Assembly (NCBI GenBank): GCA_020832545.1
Contig: JAFIEK010000025.1
Location: forward strand, 1-55,953
DNA from: Pararhodobacter sp.
Lineage (GTDB): Bacteria; Pseudomonadota; Alphaproteobacteria; Rhodobacterales; Rhodobacteraceae
Direction of reading: 5' to 3'
DNA length: 55,953 nt
Both the position numbers and the translations under genes were made by a program. Of this stretch, positions 17,529 to 25,641 are shown piece by piece (the stretch's first letter is position 1; each line of letters starts with the position of its first letter). The notes beneath the pieces were generated by a model. It worked only from the letters and a program-made list of their open reading frames with translations. It ran no database searches and was not told the DNA's origin.

Positions 17529-18530
17529 CTACGCTGATAGCTGTTCGTTGCAGACTGACAGGCTCACAATCAGCCCATCGGCCAGCCAGTCGTAGCTTAT
17601 TGAACCGCCTAGCTGCGCCTCCATGGTCTGGCGGATCAATTTGCTCCCGTACCCGTCACCTTCCGGCGGAGCGCTTACGGTCGGCCCGCCGTGCTCTTTC
17701 CAGACGATGCAAACCCCATCACCCTCCCTGGACCCGGAGATGTCGAGTGTGCCAGTGTCTGCCGAAAGGGCGCCGTATTTGAGCGAGTTCGTGGCGAGTT
17801 CATGAACCACGAGGGCCAGACCCGACGCCGCCACTTCTCCAATACCCATCCGCGGCACGGCGACCCTGATGCGGCCAGCGAAGGCACCATCCTCGTCATA
17901 TGGTGACAGCAGCACGGCACAAAGATCGCCGAGCAGCGCTGCCTTTCCTTGGTTTCCCGGCAACGGGCGCACCAGATCATGAGCGCGCCCCAAGGCCGTG
18001 AGCCGGTGCATTAACTGCTTTGACATGTCTTCGGTCGAACTTGAGGATCGCGACGTTATCTTGGTCAGAGCTGCCGCGATCGCCAGAAGGTTCTTCACGC
18101 GGTGGCTCATTTCGCCGGCCAAAAGCTCGTTGCCTTCTTCGGCATGCTTTCGACCGCTGATATCGATGAAAATACCCGTCATCGTGCGTCGGACGATGCC
18201 AGTCTCGCCGCCGTGACCACGCGCGGATATCCAGCGCACTTCATCGCCAACAACTGTTCGAAAGTCGATCTCGTAAGAGCCTTCGACCGCTTTCGTGGCA
18301 GAAAAGGCTTCCCTGACCCGATCCCGGTCGGCGGGATGAATCTTTTCGGAAAGGCGCTCAAAGGTCAGTTTCTGCCCAAGCGGCACATCCCAGAGCACAT
18401 AGCCATGCGGATCCATGGCCAGGTTGTTCGAATCAATATTCCATGACCAAAGCGCCACTCCTGCCGCATCAACCGCCGCACGAAGAGCGGCATGTCCCCA
18501 TGATGGGGGACTGGTGCTTTCGGACTTCAT
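17529..18530 (-). CDS. PAS-domain HWE-family sensor histidine kinase
   Basis: 333-residue soluble kinase. A PAS fold occupies about residues 13-130 (AAGVALWSWNIDSN, IHPADRDRVREAF, then RWISARGHGG and MTGIFIDISGRKHAEE). The phospho-acceptor box GEMSHRVKNLLAI follows, with His143. The ATP-binding domain has LALVVHELATNSLKYGAL and the WKEHGGP and GYGSKLI motifs that define HWE kinases. The start at 18530 gives a clean cytoplasmic N-terminus with AAGGGG upstream. No response regulator is adjacent, so it is an orphan. It sits inside the phage/island remnant, 10 bases from the terminase-like pseudogene. Confidence 0.88.
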   Translation of the reverse strand: MKSESTSPPSWGHAALRAAVDAAGVALWSWNIDSNNLAMDPHGYVLWDVPLGQKLTFERLSEKIHPADRDRVREAFSATKAVEGSYEIDFRTVVGDEVRWISARGHGGETGIVRRTMTGIFIDISGRKHAEEGNELLAGEMSHRVKNLLAIAAALTKITSRSSSSTEDMSKQLMHRLTALGRAHDLVRPLPGNQGKAALLGDLCAVLLSPYDEDGAFAGRIRVAVPRMGIGEVAASGLALVVHELATNSLKYGALSADTGTLDISGSREGDGVCIVWKEHGGPTVSAPPEGDGYGSKLIRQTMEAQLGGSISYDWLADGLIVSLSVCNEQLSA

Positions 18531-18653
18531 AAAGAGCCCCTTCTTGAGCAAACAAACCCAAACTCGCTTCTTGCAATTTGGCCAAAGGCGAAACCACATA
18601 CCAAGCATGCTTGATTTCATAGACTGAAGTACGCGCACAATTTCTAACCTAGA

Positions 18654-18983
18654 TCATATCATCCCCTTTAATTCCTCGGCACTGAACACCACCTCCGCCA
18701 TCTTCTCCCGCCCAGCCATGCGCCGGGTGGGTTTGCTTTCAGCGACACCGCCGCCCGGCCGTTCCCACCGAACATACACCGCCCGGATGATCGCCCAGTT
18801 GTCCTGGCTGCGCCCGCTTTCGTCCCAAAGCACATCGAACCATGCGGTATAGAAGCCCGCGACGTCGTCGCAGGCCGTCCACTGCACCGCCGCATGGTTG
18901 TCGCGCCCGGCGCGCTGGCGTATGTCGATACGCTGGACCTGTTCCGAGAAGCAATCGCGTGAAAAGGATAACGGCATGCGCAA
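18654..18983 (-). CDS. Hypothetical protein, possibly phage-derived
   Basis: 109-codon frame rich in Trp and Arg: VQWTACDDVAGFYTAWFDVL, then DNWAIIRAVYVRWER, and the end MAEVVFSAEELKGMI. No signal or membrane segment. I do not recognise a family with confidence; the composition is protein-like, and its position amid phage relics suggests the same origin. Its 5' end overlaps the start of the divergent gene at 18976 by eight bases, so its N-terminus may have been lost where the two were joined. Confidence 0.4.
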   Translation of the reverse strand: MRMPLSFSRDCFSEQVQRIDIRQRAGRDNHAAVQWTACDDVAGFYTAWFDVLWDESGRSQDNWAIIRAVYVRWERPGGGVAESKPTRRMAGREKMAEVVFSAEELKGMI

Positions 18984-19344
18984 CGCGGCTTTGATGTTGG
19001 GAGTGATCGGCGGCCTGATCGGGATGATGGTTGGCTTCTTCGGTTACGGCTATACTGAACTGGTCAACCGACATTCCGAGGTCGGCGAGATCTTCGGGCA
19101 GTTTGACAATCCGCAGCTTATCCGGATCGCCAGCTTCCTTGCTCCCCTCCTGGCGATTGCAGGCGGGGCCATGGCGAAAATTCGTGCTCTCATCGGCGGT
19201 GTCTTGATGCTGGTCGCCGGAGCGCTGATGTATTTTGCCTTCGGCTTCGGTGTCTTCACGATGTTCCCCATCGGCTTCTGCATTGTCGGCGGCCTGCTGG
19301 CACTTGCGGCTGGCAAACCCGACGAGCCGAAATCACACTTCTAA
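18976..19344 (+). CDS. Small four-helix membrane protein
   Basis: 122 residues with four hydrophobic segments (about 4-25, 50-68, 70-92 and 93-112) and a short charged tail, KPDEPKSHF. It resembles the DUF4064-type small membrane proteins, without certainty. The ATG at 18976 is preceded by AAAGGAT. Function unknown; it is bracketed by phage relics and could be a passenger gene. Confidence 0.65.
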   Translation: MRNAALMLGVIGGLIGMMVGFFGYGYTELVNRHSEVGEIFGQFDNPQLIRIASFLAPLLAIAGGAMAKIRALIGGVLMLVAGALMYFAFGFGVFTMFPIGFCIVGGLLALAAGKPDEPKSHF

Positions 19345-19742
19345 GAGGCTGCCGAAGAATCCGGCCTCTGGCTCTGGGCCACCAATCCGATGCTGGCGCA
19401 GGCATTCACCGCAATGGCCAGCTGGGGGTCTGAGTTCAAGACAGCAGGCCATTGGGTCAAACGCACGCGCCACGGCAAGCTGGCCTTTGGCACCGGCTAC
19501 ATCCTGCGCAGCGCTGGAGAGCCCTTCCTGATCGGCACTCGCGGCGCGCCGAAATGCGCCCGCACTGTTCGCAGCATCATCAAGTGGCCGATTCGCGAAC
19601 ACACCCGCAAGCCCGACAAGGCTTTCGCCGCCGCAGAGGCCCTGATCCCCGCCGCCGAATCGAGCTGTTCAACCGCCAGTCCCGCCCAGGCTTGGCCAGC
19701 TGGGGTGAAGAGGCGGGCAAATTCAATAACGAGGTCGCATGA
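19345..19742 (+). pseudogene. MT-A70-type adenine methyltransferase, C-terminal relic
   Basis: The frame from 19345 directly follows the stop of the membrane-protein gene and lacks a start and the N-terminal part. It reads GLWLWATNPMLAQAFTAMASWG, then FGTGYILRSAGEPFLIGTRGAP, VRSIIKWPIREHTRKPDKAF and AAAEALIPAA. A one-base shift near 19658 is then needed to continue RIELFNRQSRPGLASWGEEAGKFN to a TGA at 19742. LWATNPML and EPFLIGTRG followed by REH.RKPD are hallmarks of MT-A70 DNA adenine methyltransferases of phages. The catalytic DPPW box is in the missing N-terminal part, so it is inactive. Confidence 0.8.
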
Positions 19743-19903
19743 CAATCACGCTGTCACTCCTGACATCGAATGAAGTCACAACCATCCTGCGCGTATCCAC
19801 GAAAACGCTGCGCCGGATGCGCTTGCGCGGTTTGGTGTATGTAATGCTGACCAGTGGAACGATCCGCTATAGGCTCGACGATCTGAAAACCTTCATCTTC
19901 TGA
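19739..19903 (+). CDS. Small excisionase-like helix-turn-helix protein
   Basis: 54-residue protein. LLTSNEVTTILRVSTKTLRRMR forms a MerR/excisionase-type HTH (residues 7-28), followed by the wing LRGLVYVMLTSGTIRYRLDDLKTFI. The ATG overlaps the stop of the methyltransferase relic (ATGA), the arrangement expected of an ancestral phage operon. Small HTH proteins like this next to integrases are usually recombination directionality factors or AlpA-type regulators. Confidence 0.7.
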   Translation: MTITLSLLTSNEVTTILRVSTKTLRRMRLRGLVYVMLTSGTIRYRLDDLKTFIF

Positions 19904-19931
19904 AAACCTTCATCTCAGGACAAATCCAGCG

Positions 19932-20425
19932 CTGCCGTTCTGTCCCAAGGGCTCGCGCTTCCGGCACTAAGACTTCCAGATCCGTGGTCGTCGATTTTTC
20001 GGAAGTTGCGCGACAGAAGACAAAGAGGAAGCCAAGGCAATAGCGGCAACGGCGCGGGTCAGGGCCAGAGCAGCGCCCGGACCACGCTCAGCCCGTTCAC
20101 CGCCCTGCTCGGCGTGCTCGACGGCGCGCAGGCGATGGAAAGCCTGACCGGCGCGGACCTGATGCGATTCGTCGTAACCCGGCGTGCGGAAGTGTCGAAC
20201 GCCCCCGTGAACCGGCAACTGCAGGCGCTCTGCCGAACGCTGCGCCAATTGGCCAAGGCCTTTGGCGCAACCATGCCCGGCATCGACCTCAAAGCGCCCG
20301 AAACCGGCGAGTCAGAGGAACCCGCACGCGAACTGACCTGAGCACAACAGCACCGCCTGCTTGCAGTTCTCCGCGCCGACCTGCACCCATTCGATCCGTT
20401 CGCGTTGATGACCGGCGCGTGCGGC
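19932..20425 (+). pseudogene. Tyrosine integrase, degraded
   Basis: The N-terminal arm-binding region is readable in one frame: CPKGSRFRH, an in-frame TAA at 19968-19970, then DFQIRGRRFFGSCATEDKEEAKAIAATARVRAR. From about 20080 homology moves to another frame: LLGVLDGAQAMESLTGADLM, then VSNAPVNRQLQALCRTLRQL and PARELT. A TGA at 20339-20341 is followed by AQQHRLLAVLRADLHPFDPFALMTGA, the opening of the catalytic domain. The frame is lost there, 20 bases from the end of trmB, so the catalytic R-H-R-Y residues are gone. At least two stops, one frameshift and a 3' deletion make it inactive. Confidence 0.8.
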
Positions 20426-20442
20426 CCGTCATCACCCGGGCC

Positions 20443-21144
20443 TCAACCGTCCCGCCGGAACGTCAGGTAATGCGGCACCCGGCCCTCACGCAACGCCTTC
20501 TGTTCATAGCGTGTCGACACCCAGTCTGCCCAGGCCTCACCGCCTTGCGAGATCAACGAGAACCCGGCCCGTGGCACCTCGGCCAGCGCCTGGCGCACAT
20601 AATCAGGAATGTCTGTCGCTATCCGGAATTCGGCCCCGGGCGCGCAGGAACGCGCCAGCGGCAGCAAGTGTTCTGGCGTAACGAAGCGGCGGCGGTGGTG
20701 GCGCGACTTGGGCCAGGGATCGGGGTAGTTCAGAAACACCCGCTCCAGGCAGCCCGCAGGCAAGACATCGAACAAATCTCGCACATCGCCCGGATGCAGG
20801 CGCAGATTGGCAACCGACGCCTCGCGCATCCGGCCCAGCGCCATGGCGATGCCGTTCACAAAAGGCTCGCAACCGATCAGCCGGACATGGGGATAGCGCT
20901 GCGCCATATGCACCATGTGCTCGCCGCCGCCAAAGCCGATCTCCAGCCACACCGGGCCCGTAACCGGGAACACCGACAGATCCAGCGCCTGGCGCGTCGG
21001 GTTTTCGGCCCGCGCCACACCGCGCAGGCGCGCGGGCTCCAGGTCCTCGGCCAGATATTGCTTCTGGCTGGGGCGCAGAGTCTTGCCATGGACGCGGCCA
21101 TAGAAATTGCGCTTTGCCGGGATCGGATAGGAAGAACTGGTCAT
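20443..21144 (-). CDS. trmB: tRNA (guanine-46-N7)-methyltransferase
   Basis: 233-residue SAM-dependent enzyme making m7G46 in tRNA. Motifs: VWLEIGFGGGEHMVHMAQ (SAM-binding motif I, about residues 65-82), GCEPFVNGI, VFLNYPDPWPKSRHHRRRFV (catalytic PDPWPK) and the C-terminal STRYEQKALREGR. The start at 21144 gives MTSSSYPIPAKRNFYGRVHGK, a normal family N-terminus; the in-frame extension upstream is GC-rich repeat. Downstream of metK, the SAM supplier. Confidence 0.95.
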   Translation of the reverse strand: MTSSSYPIPAKRNFYGRVHGKTLRPSQKQYLAEDLEPARLRGVARAENPTRQALDLSVFPVTGPVWLEIGFGGGEHMVHMAQRYPHVRLIGCEPFVNGIAMALGRMREASVANLRLHPGDVRDLFDVLPAGCLERVFLNYPDPWPKSRHHRRRFVTPEHLLPLARSCAPGAEFRIATDIPDYVRQALAEVPRAGFSLISQGGEAWADWVSTRYEQKALREGRVPHYLTFRRDG

Positions 21145-21277
21145 CGTGCTTTCAGGCTTTGTCTGCGACACCGGGGGCAGGGTTACGCCAAAGCGCGGGC
21201 GCGGCACAACCCCCCGGCTTGAAATCCGCCGCCATCGCCGACTGACCGTATCGGCGGTCCGTGGCAACCGCCGCCGA

Positions 21278-21294
21278 GGGGGCTCGATGCCCCC
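21278..21294. terminator. Hairpin between metK and trmB, TCGAT loop
   Basis: GGGGGC (21278-21283), loop TCGAT, GCCCCC (21289-21294): a perfect 6-bp stem in the 191-base gap between metK and trmB. No T run follows, so it may be an RNA-stability or attenuating structure rather than a full terminator. The same loop, TCGATG, recurs in the hairpin at 33755-33781. Confidence 0.45.
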
Positions 21295-21335
21295 GAGGCG
21301 GCGCGCGCCACCCCGGACCAGCGGTGAAACCGCCT

Positions 21336-22520
21336 TCAGACGGCAGCTTTCAGCACCCCGGCCAGATCGGTGCGTTCCCAACTGAACCCGCCATCCTCTT
21401 CAGGCGCGCGGCCAAAGTGACCATAGGCCGAGGTGCGGGCATAGATCGGACGATCCAACCCCAGATGCTTGCGAATACCGCTCGGAGTGAGGTCCATCGC
21501 CTGCGCCACAACCTTTTCGATCTCTTCGTCAGGCACCACCCCAGTGCCATGCGTATCGACATAGATCGACAGTGGCCGTGCCACGCCAATCGCGTAGGAA
21601 ATCTGCAATGTGCACCGCTTCGCCAACCCGGCGGCGACCACATTCTTGGCGAGATACCGCGCCGCATAGGCGGCCGAACGGTCCACCTTGGTGGGGTCCT
21701 TACCCGAGAACGCGCCGCCGCCGTGTGGGGCCGCGCCACCATAGGTATCGACGATGATCTTGCGCCCGGTCAGCCCGGCATCCCCATCCGGCCCGCCGAT
21801 CACAAAGGCGCCGGTCGGGTTTACATGCCACTCGGTGCCACCGTTGATCCAGCCATCGGGCACCGCTTTTTCAATATAGGGCCGCACGAGCGCCTGAACA
21901 TCGGCGCTGGTCAATCGCGGGTCCAGATGCTGGTGCGAGACCACCAGTTGCATCACCTCCACCGGCTTGCCATCCGCATAACGGATCGTCAGCTGGCTTT
22001 TTGCATCCGGCCCCAGCATCGGCAGGTCACCCGCCTTGCGCGCATCAGCCAGCGCCTTGAGGATGGCATGGGAATACAGGATCGGCGCGGGCATCAGTTC
22101 GGGCGTTTCATCGACGGCATAGCCGAACATGATGCCCTGATCGCCCGCCCCCTCGCGTTCCACGCCTTGCGCGATATCCACAGATTGCTCATGCAGGAAA
22201 TTCAGTACATGGCAGGTGTTCCAGTGAAACTTGTCCTGCTCATAGCCGATCTCCTTGATGCAGTCGCGCGCGATCTGGCTGATGCGGCCCATCACATCTT
22301 TCAGCCGTTCGCTGCCGGGCCGACCATCGCGCGCGGGCAGGCCGATCTCGCCACCGATGACCACCAGCCCGGTGGTGGCAAAGGTCTCGCAGGCGACGCG
22401 TGCTCTGGGATCCTCGGTCAGAAGATAGTCAAGTATAGCGTCTGATATGCGGTCGCAGACCTTATCAGGATGGCCCTCGGAAACGGATTCCGAGGTGAAG
22501 ACGTAATTCTGCCGGGTCAT
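21336..22520 (-). CDS. metK: S-adenosylmethionine synthetase
   Basis: Makes SAM from methionine and ATP. The 394-residue product has [22 protein letters not shown] at the N-terminus (His and Asp of the active site), [13 protein letters not shown] and [19 protein letters not shown] (phosphate-binding loop). The start at 22520 is fixed by the family N-terminus [12 protein letters not shown] and by a SAM/SAH-type riboswitch ending just upstream. Expression is therefore probably repressed when SAM is abundant. Confidence 0.97.
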   Translation of the reverse strand: MTRQNYVFTSESVSEGHPDKVCDRISDAILDYLLTEDPRARVACETFATTGLVVIGGEIGLPARDGRPGSERLKDVMGRISQIARDCIKEIGYEQDKFHWNTCHVLNFLHEQSVDIAQGVEREGAGDQGIMFGYAVDETPELMPAPILYSHAILKALADARKAGDLPMLGPDAKSQLTIRYADGKPVEVMQLVVSHQHLDPRLTSADVQALVRPYIEKAVPDGWINGGTEWHVNPTGAFVIGGPDGDAGLTGRKIIVDTYGGAAPHGGGAFSGKDPTKVDRSAAYAARYLAKNVVAAGLAKRCTLQISYAIGVARPLSIYVDTHGTGVVPDEEIEKVVAQAMDLTPSGIRKHLGLDRPIYARTSAYGHFGRAPEEDGGFSWERTDLAGVLKAAV

Positions 22521-22528
22521 GGTGATAG

Positions 22529-22575
22529 CGCTCCAATAAAAGTCAGCCGTCACGTCAGGAAGCCGTTGTGACGGG
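22529..22575 (-). promoter_or_regulatory. SAM/SAH-type riboswitch in the metK leader
   Basis: On the minus strand CCGTCAC (22574-22568) pairs with GTGACGG (22553-22547), closing the loop AACGGCTTCCTGAC. After a short linker comes ATTGGAGCG (about 22537-22529), whose GGAGC is complementary to GCTTC of the loop. This H-type pseudoknot would bury the metK ribosome binding site, and the ATG follows nine bases later. Sequence and layout match the known SAM/SAH riboswitch class of Rhodobacterales metK leaders, including the ACAACGGCTTCCTG core. Confidence 0.9.
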
Positions 22576-22593
22576 TTCAAAGCGGCTAGCCCG

Positions 22594-24174
22594 TCATGTG
22601 CCGGGCGTCAATCGCTTTTCGCGCAGGCGTTTCACACCTACCCCTGCGATCCCCGCCAGCAACAGCAGATGCCACAGAGTGTCACCAAAGCGTGAATAAG
22701 GTGTTGATGACAGCGCGCCGGGCAGATCGGCATCGACAAAACCCGCCTGATTGAGCCCCAGCGACTGCACCATCTGACCGCGCGCATTGATCACCGCCGA
22801 GACGCCGGTATTGGCCGCACGCACCAGCGGCAGCCCCTGTTCAATCGCGCGCAGACGGGCTTGCGCCAGATGCTGGTATGGGCCTGACCATTCCCCGAAC
22901 CAGGCGTCGTTGGTGATCTGCAAGATCCAGTCAGGCCGGGTCTCGGTGCGCAGATGGCGCGCAAAGATCGCCTCATAGCAGATCAGCGGCAAAACCAGCC
23001 CTGCGTCGCCCATGTCCAGCAGGCGGGGCCCGGGGCCGGGCGTATAGCCCAAGAGCGCCTGCGCGGCAAAGCCCGACAGCCACGCCATGCCGGGGCGGTC
23101 GGCAAACTGGCCCAGAAGGGGGACATATTCGCCAAAGGGCACCAGATGGTGCTTGTCATAAACTGCCGTCACCGTGCCTGCATCATCAAGCACGGCAAGG
23201 CTGTTGAAATAGTGCAGCCCGCCTGATGCCCCCGTTTCGCGTCGCTGGATGCCCAGCGCCAGAATCGCGCCACCCGCGGCCTCGGCTGCCATGTGCAGCC
23301 CGTCCATGGGATTGTCGAGAAAGAACGGCACCGAGGTTTCCGACCAGATTACCAGATCGGGCGCGCGCCCGTCATCTGCCGGGGCGGCGGTCAGGTCGAG
23401 GTGGCGATAATAGAACATCTCGGCAAAATGGCGGTCCCATTTGAGGGCCTGCGGGGCGTTGGGTTGCACCAGCCGCAAGCGCAACGCCCGATCCTCGGGC
23501 AGCGGTGCCGCCAGCCGCGCCGCACCCCAGGCCCAGACCGAAGCGAGAACGGCGACGACCGCCAACCCGGCCAACCCCGCCCGGAGACCCTGCCCGCGAC
23601 GCTGCCGCCTCCAAAGCGTGGCCAGCCCTGCCGCAAGGCCAAGAGTCAGCGCGCTCAGCCCCAGCGCCCCTGATATCGCGGCGAGTTGTGCGATTGGCGT
23701 GTCGATCCAGACATGGCCCAGCATTGCCCAGGGCAGGCCCGTGAAAACCACGCCGCGCAGTGCCTCCATCGCCAGCATGGTCAGCGCAAAGACCCACAGG
23801 CGCGCCACCGGATGGCGCACGGCCCAGACGGCGAAAGCCCCCGCCACCCCCCAAAACAACGCCAGCCCGCCTGCCATCAGCACCAGCGCAAAGGGTGCCA
23901 TCCAGCCGTGACGATCAGGCTCGATGAAAAAGGGCTCGATGATCCAGACCATGGCCAGCGCAAAACTGCCCGTGCCAGCCAGCCACCCCAACCCGAAGCC
24001 CGCGCGCACGCTGCCCGCAGGGGCAAGGGCCACCATCAGCAGCGCCAGCGCCAGAAGCGTCAGCGGCCACAGCCCCCAGGGCGCCTGCCCCAGCGCAGAC
24101 AGAGGCCCAGCCAGCACCGCCCAAAACCAGGGCGCACGCAGAACTGCCGCAAGGCGCTGCCGTGCCCCCGTCAC
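22594..24174 (-). CDS. lnt: Apolipoprotein N-acyltransferase
   Basis: Adds the third acyl chain to lipoproteins in the inner membrane. The 526-residue product has six or so N-terminal helices, with [20 protein letters not shown] near residue 27, and a C-terminal nitrilase domain. There the Glu-Lys-Cys triad is seen in VPFGEYVPL (Glu), [11 protein letters not shown] (Lys) and LICYEAIF (Cys). [24 protein letters not shown] is the usual following motif. It sits between the CBS protein and metK; four bases separate its start from the upstream gene. Confidence 0.94.
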   Translation of the reverse strand: MTGARQRLAAVLRAPWFWAVLAGPLSALGQAPWGLWPLTLLALALLMVALAPAGSVRAGFGLGWLAGTGSFALAMVWIIEPFFIEPDRHGWMAPFALVLMAGGLALFWGVAGAFAVWAVRHPVARLWVFALTMLAMEALRGVVFTGLPWAMLGHVWIDTPIAQLAAISGALGLSALTLGLAAGLATLWRRQRRGQGLRAGLAGLAVVAVLASVWAWGAARLAAPLPEDRALRLRLVQPNAPQALKWDRHFAEMFYYRHLDLTAAPADDGRAPDLVIWSETSVPFFLDNPMDGLHMAAEAAGGAILALGIQRRETGASGGLHYFNSLAVLDDAGTVTAVYDKHHLVPFGEYVPLLGQFADRPGMAWLSGFAAQALLGYTPGPGPRLLDMGDAGLVLPLICYEAIFARHLRTETRPDWILQITNDAWFGEWSGPYQHLAQARLRAIEQGLPLVRAANTGVSAVINARGQMVQSLGLNQAGFVDADLPGALSSTPYSRFGDTLWHLLLLAGIAGVGVKRLREKRLTPGT

Positions 24175-24177
24175 CTG

Positions 24178-25077
24178 TCAGCCTTCGCTGGCCGGAACGG
24201 CGGCCTCGGCCATACGCAACCGCAACCGTTTGACACGGCGCGGATCTGCTTCCAGCACCTCGATTTCCACACCTGCGGGATGCGGGATCACCTCGCCACG
24301 CACCGGCACTCGGCCCAGAAGCACAAAGACCAGACCGCCCAGCGTATCTACATCCTCGTCGGTTACGCCTTCGGTGAGGTCCATTCCCAGCAATTTCTCG
24401 ACATCTTCCAGCGTGGCGCGCGCCTGCACCAGCCAGACTTCGGGCTTTTCTTCAATCCAGAGGCCTTCATCATCGGTGTCGTGCTCATCCTCGATCTCGC
24501 CCACCACCTGCTCAAGCAGATCCTCAATGGTGACCAGCCCGTCAACGCCGCCGTATTCGTCGATCACCAGCGCCATGTGCGTGCGCTCGGTCTGCATTTT
24601 TTGCAGCAGGACCATCAGCGGCATCGAAGGTGGAACGAACAGGATGGGCCGCAACAGCGGCGCAAGGTCGATCTCGCCCTGCGTCACGTCCAGACCGTGG
24701 CGCAAGACCAGATCCTTGAGCAGCAACAGGCCCAGCGGCTTGTCGAGGGTTTCGTTGTAAACCGGAAGGCGGGAAAACCCGCTGTTGCGCAGCACCGTGA
24801 TTAGGTCATCGCGCGTGGTATCCAGCGGCACGGCCACAATCTCGGCCTTGGGGATGGACACATCCGCCACACGCAAATGCCGCAGGTTGTTCAGCCCCGG
24901 CAAGACCTGCCGCATGCTGGATCTCAACGCCTCATCCTTCTCGGCTTGCGATTCCGGTGATGCGAGCGCGTAGATCAGTCGTCCGATCAGGCCGCGCTGG
25001 CCGTTACTGTCAGACGAGGGGTCGGCATCGTCAGACGCGCTTCGCGCCGCCTCGGAGCCGGATAGGGAATCGTTCAT
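24178..25077 (-). CDS. CBS-pair/CorC-type protein
   Basis: 299-residue cytosolic protein of the CorC/YbeX type. Residues 65-195 form a CBS pair (RVADVSIPKAEIVAVPLDT, GFSRLPVYNETLD, MALVIDEYGGVDGLVTIEDLLEQVVGEIEDE). The C-terminal 80 residues are a transporter-associated domain (GLVFVLLGRVPVRGEV, then GVEIEVLEADPRRVKRLRL). It lacks the DUF21 membrane part found in longer homologues. Located between ybeY and lnt, as in many proteobacteria. A role in Mg2+/Co2+ homeostasis or rRNA processing is assumed from homologues. Confidence 0.92.
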   Translation of the reverse strand: MNDSLSGSEAARSASDDADPSSDSNGQRGLIGRLIYALASPESQAEKDEALRSSMRQVLPGLNNLRHLRVADVSIPKAEIVAVPLDTTRDDLITVLRNSGFSRLPVYNETLDKPLGLLLLKDLVLRHGLDVTQGEIDLAPLLRPILFVPPSMPLMVLLQKMQTERTHMALVIDEYGGVDGLVTIEDLLEQVVGEIEDEHDTDDEGLWIEEKPEVWLVQARATLEDVEKLLGMDLTEGVTDEDVDTLGGLVFVLLGRVPVRGEVIPHPAGVEIEVLEADPRRVKRLRLRMAEAAVPASEG

Positions 25078-25098
25078 CAGTCCTTTCCGATATCAGTT

Positions 25099-25632
25099 TC
25101 ACGCAGCACCATTGTGCCCCATGTGCAGGCCACTCAGGCTTGCATATGGGTCAGCAATGCCCAGAGTTGCAAGTATCTCGGTTTCAGTTTCTTCCATCAA
25201 CTGCGCATCCTGCTCGCTTTCATGGTCATATCCCAGCAGATGCAGGAGCGAATGCACAATCAGATGGGTGACATGATCAGGCAGCGTCTTGCCCTGCTCC
25301 ATCGCCTCGCGCTGGCAGGTTTCAAAGGCCAGCGCCAGATCGCCAAGCGCCTCGGGGTCGTCAATGCTGCCGGGTTCGGGCGGCTCGGGCAACGCGCCGG
25401 GCACCTCGGCGCTCAGGTCCCATGTGGGCCAGGACAGCACATTTGTCGGCCCGGCCTTGCCCCGAAACTGCGCATTCAGCGCCTTGATGCGCGCATCATC
25501 GCAGGCCAGCAAGCTGACCTCAAAACGCGCCGGGTCATGGCCCAGGTGGCGCAGGGCCACTGCCAGTGAGCGCTCGGCCAGTGGTGCCAGATCGCCCCAA
25601 CGCGCGTCTTCGGTGTTCAGCTCAACCGGCAT
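25099..25632 (-). CDS. ybeY: Endoribonuclease YbeY
   Basis: Zinc-dependent RNase for 16S rRNA 3' maturation and ribosome quality control. The 177-residue product has the metal motif H..LLHLLGYDHE (HSLLHLLGYDHES), preceded by FRGKAGPTNVLSWP. An acidic/proline insert (EVPGALPEPPEPGS) lies between these. Nine bases separate it from phoH upstream, giving the common phoH-ybeY-ybeX-lnt order. Confidence 0.94.
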   Translation of the reverse strand: MPVELNTEDARWGDLAPLAERSLAVALRHLGHDPARFEVSLLACDDARIKALNAQFRGKAGPTNVLSWPTWDLSAEVPGALPEPPEPGSIDDPEALGDLALAFETCQREAMEQGKTLPDHVTHLIVHSLLHLLGYDHESEQDAQLMEETETEILATLGIADPYASLSGLHMGHNGAA

Positions 25633-25641
25633 GGCGCATGC

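Noticed and set aside
20420-20445. tRNA-Gly 3' end duplicate (attR) next to trmB
   Set aside because: I compared the tRNA 3' sequence with the integrase/trmB junction and found no matching direct repeat.
21261-22445. 394-codon plus-strand frame
   Set aside because: Complete shadow of metK on the opposite strand, His/Arg-rich as expected for antisense of a GC-rich gene.
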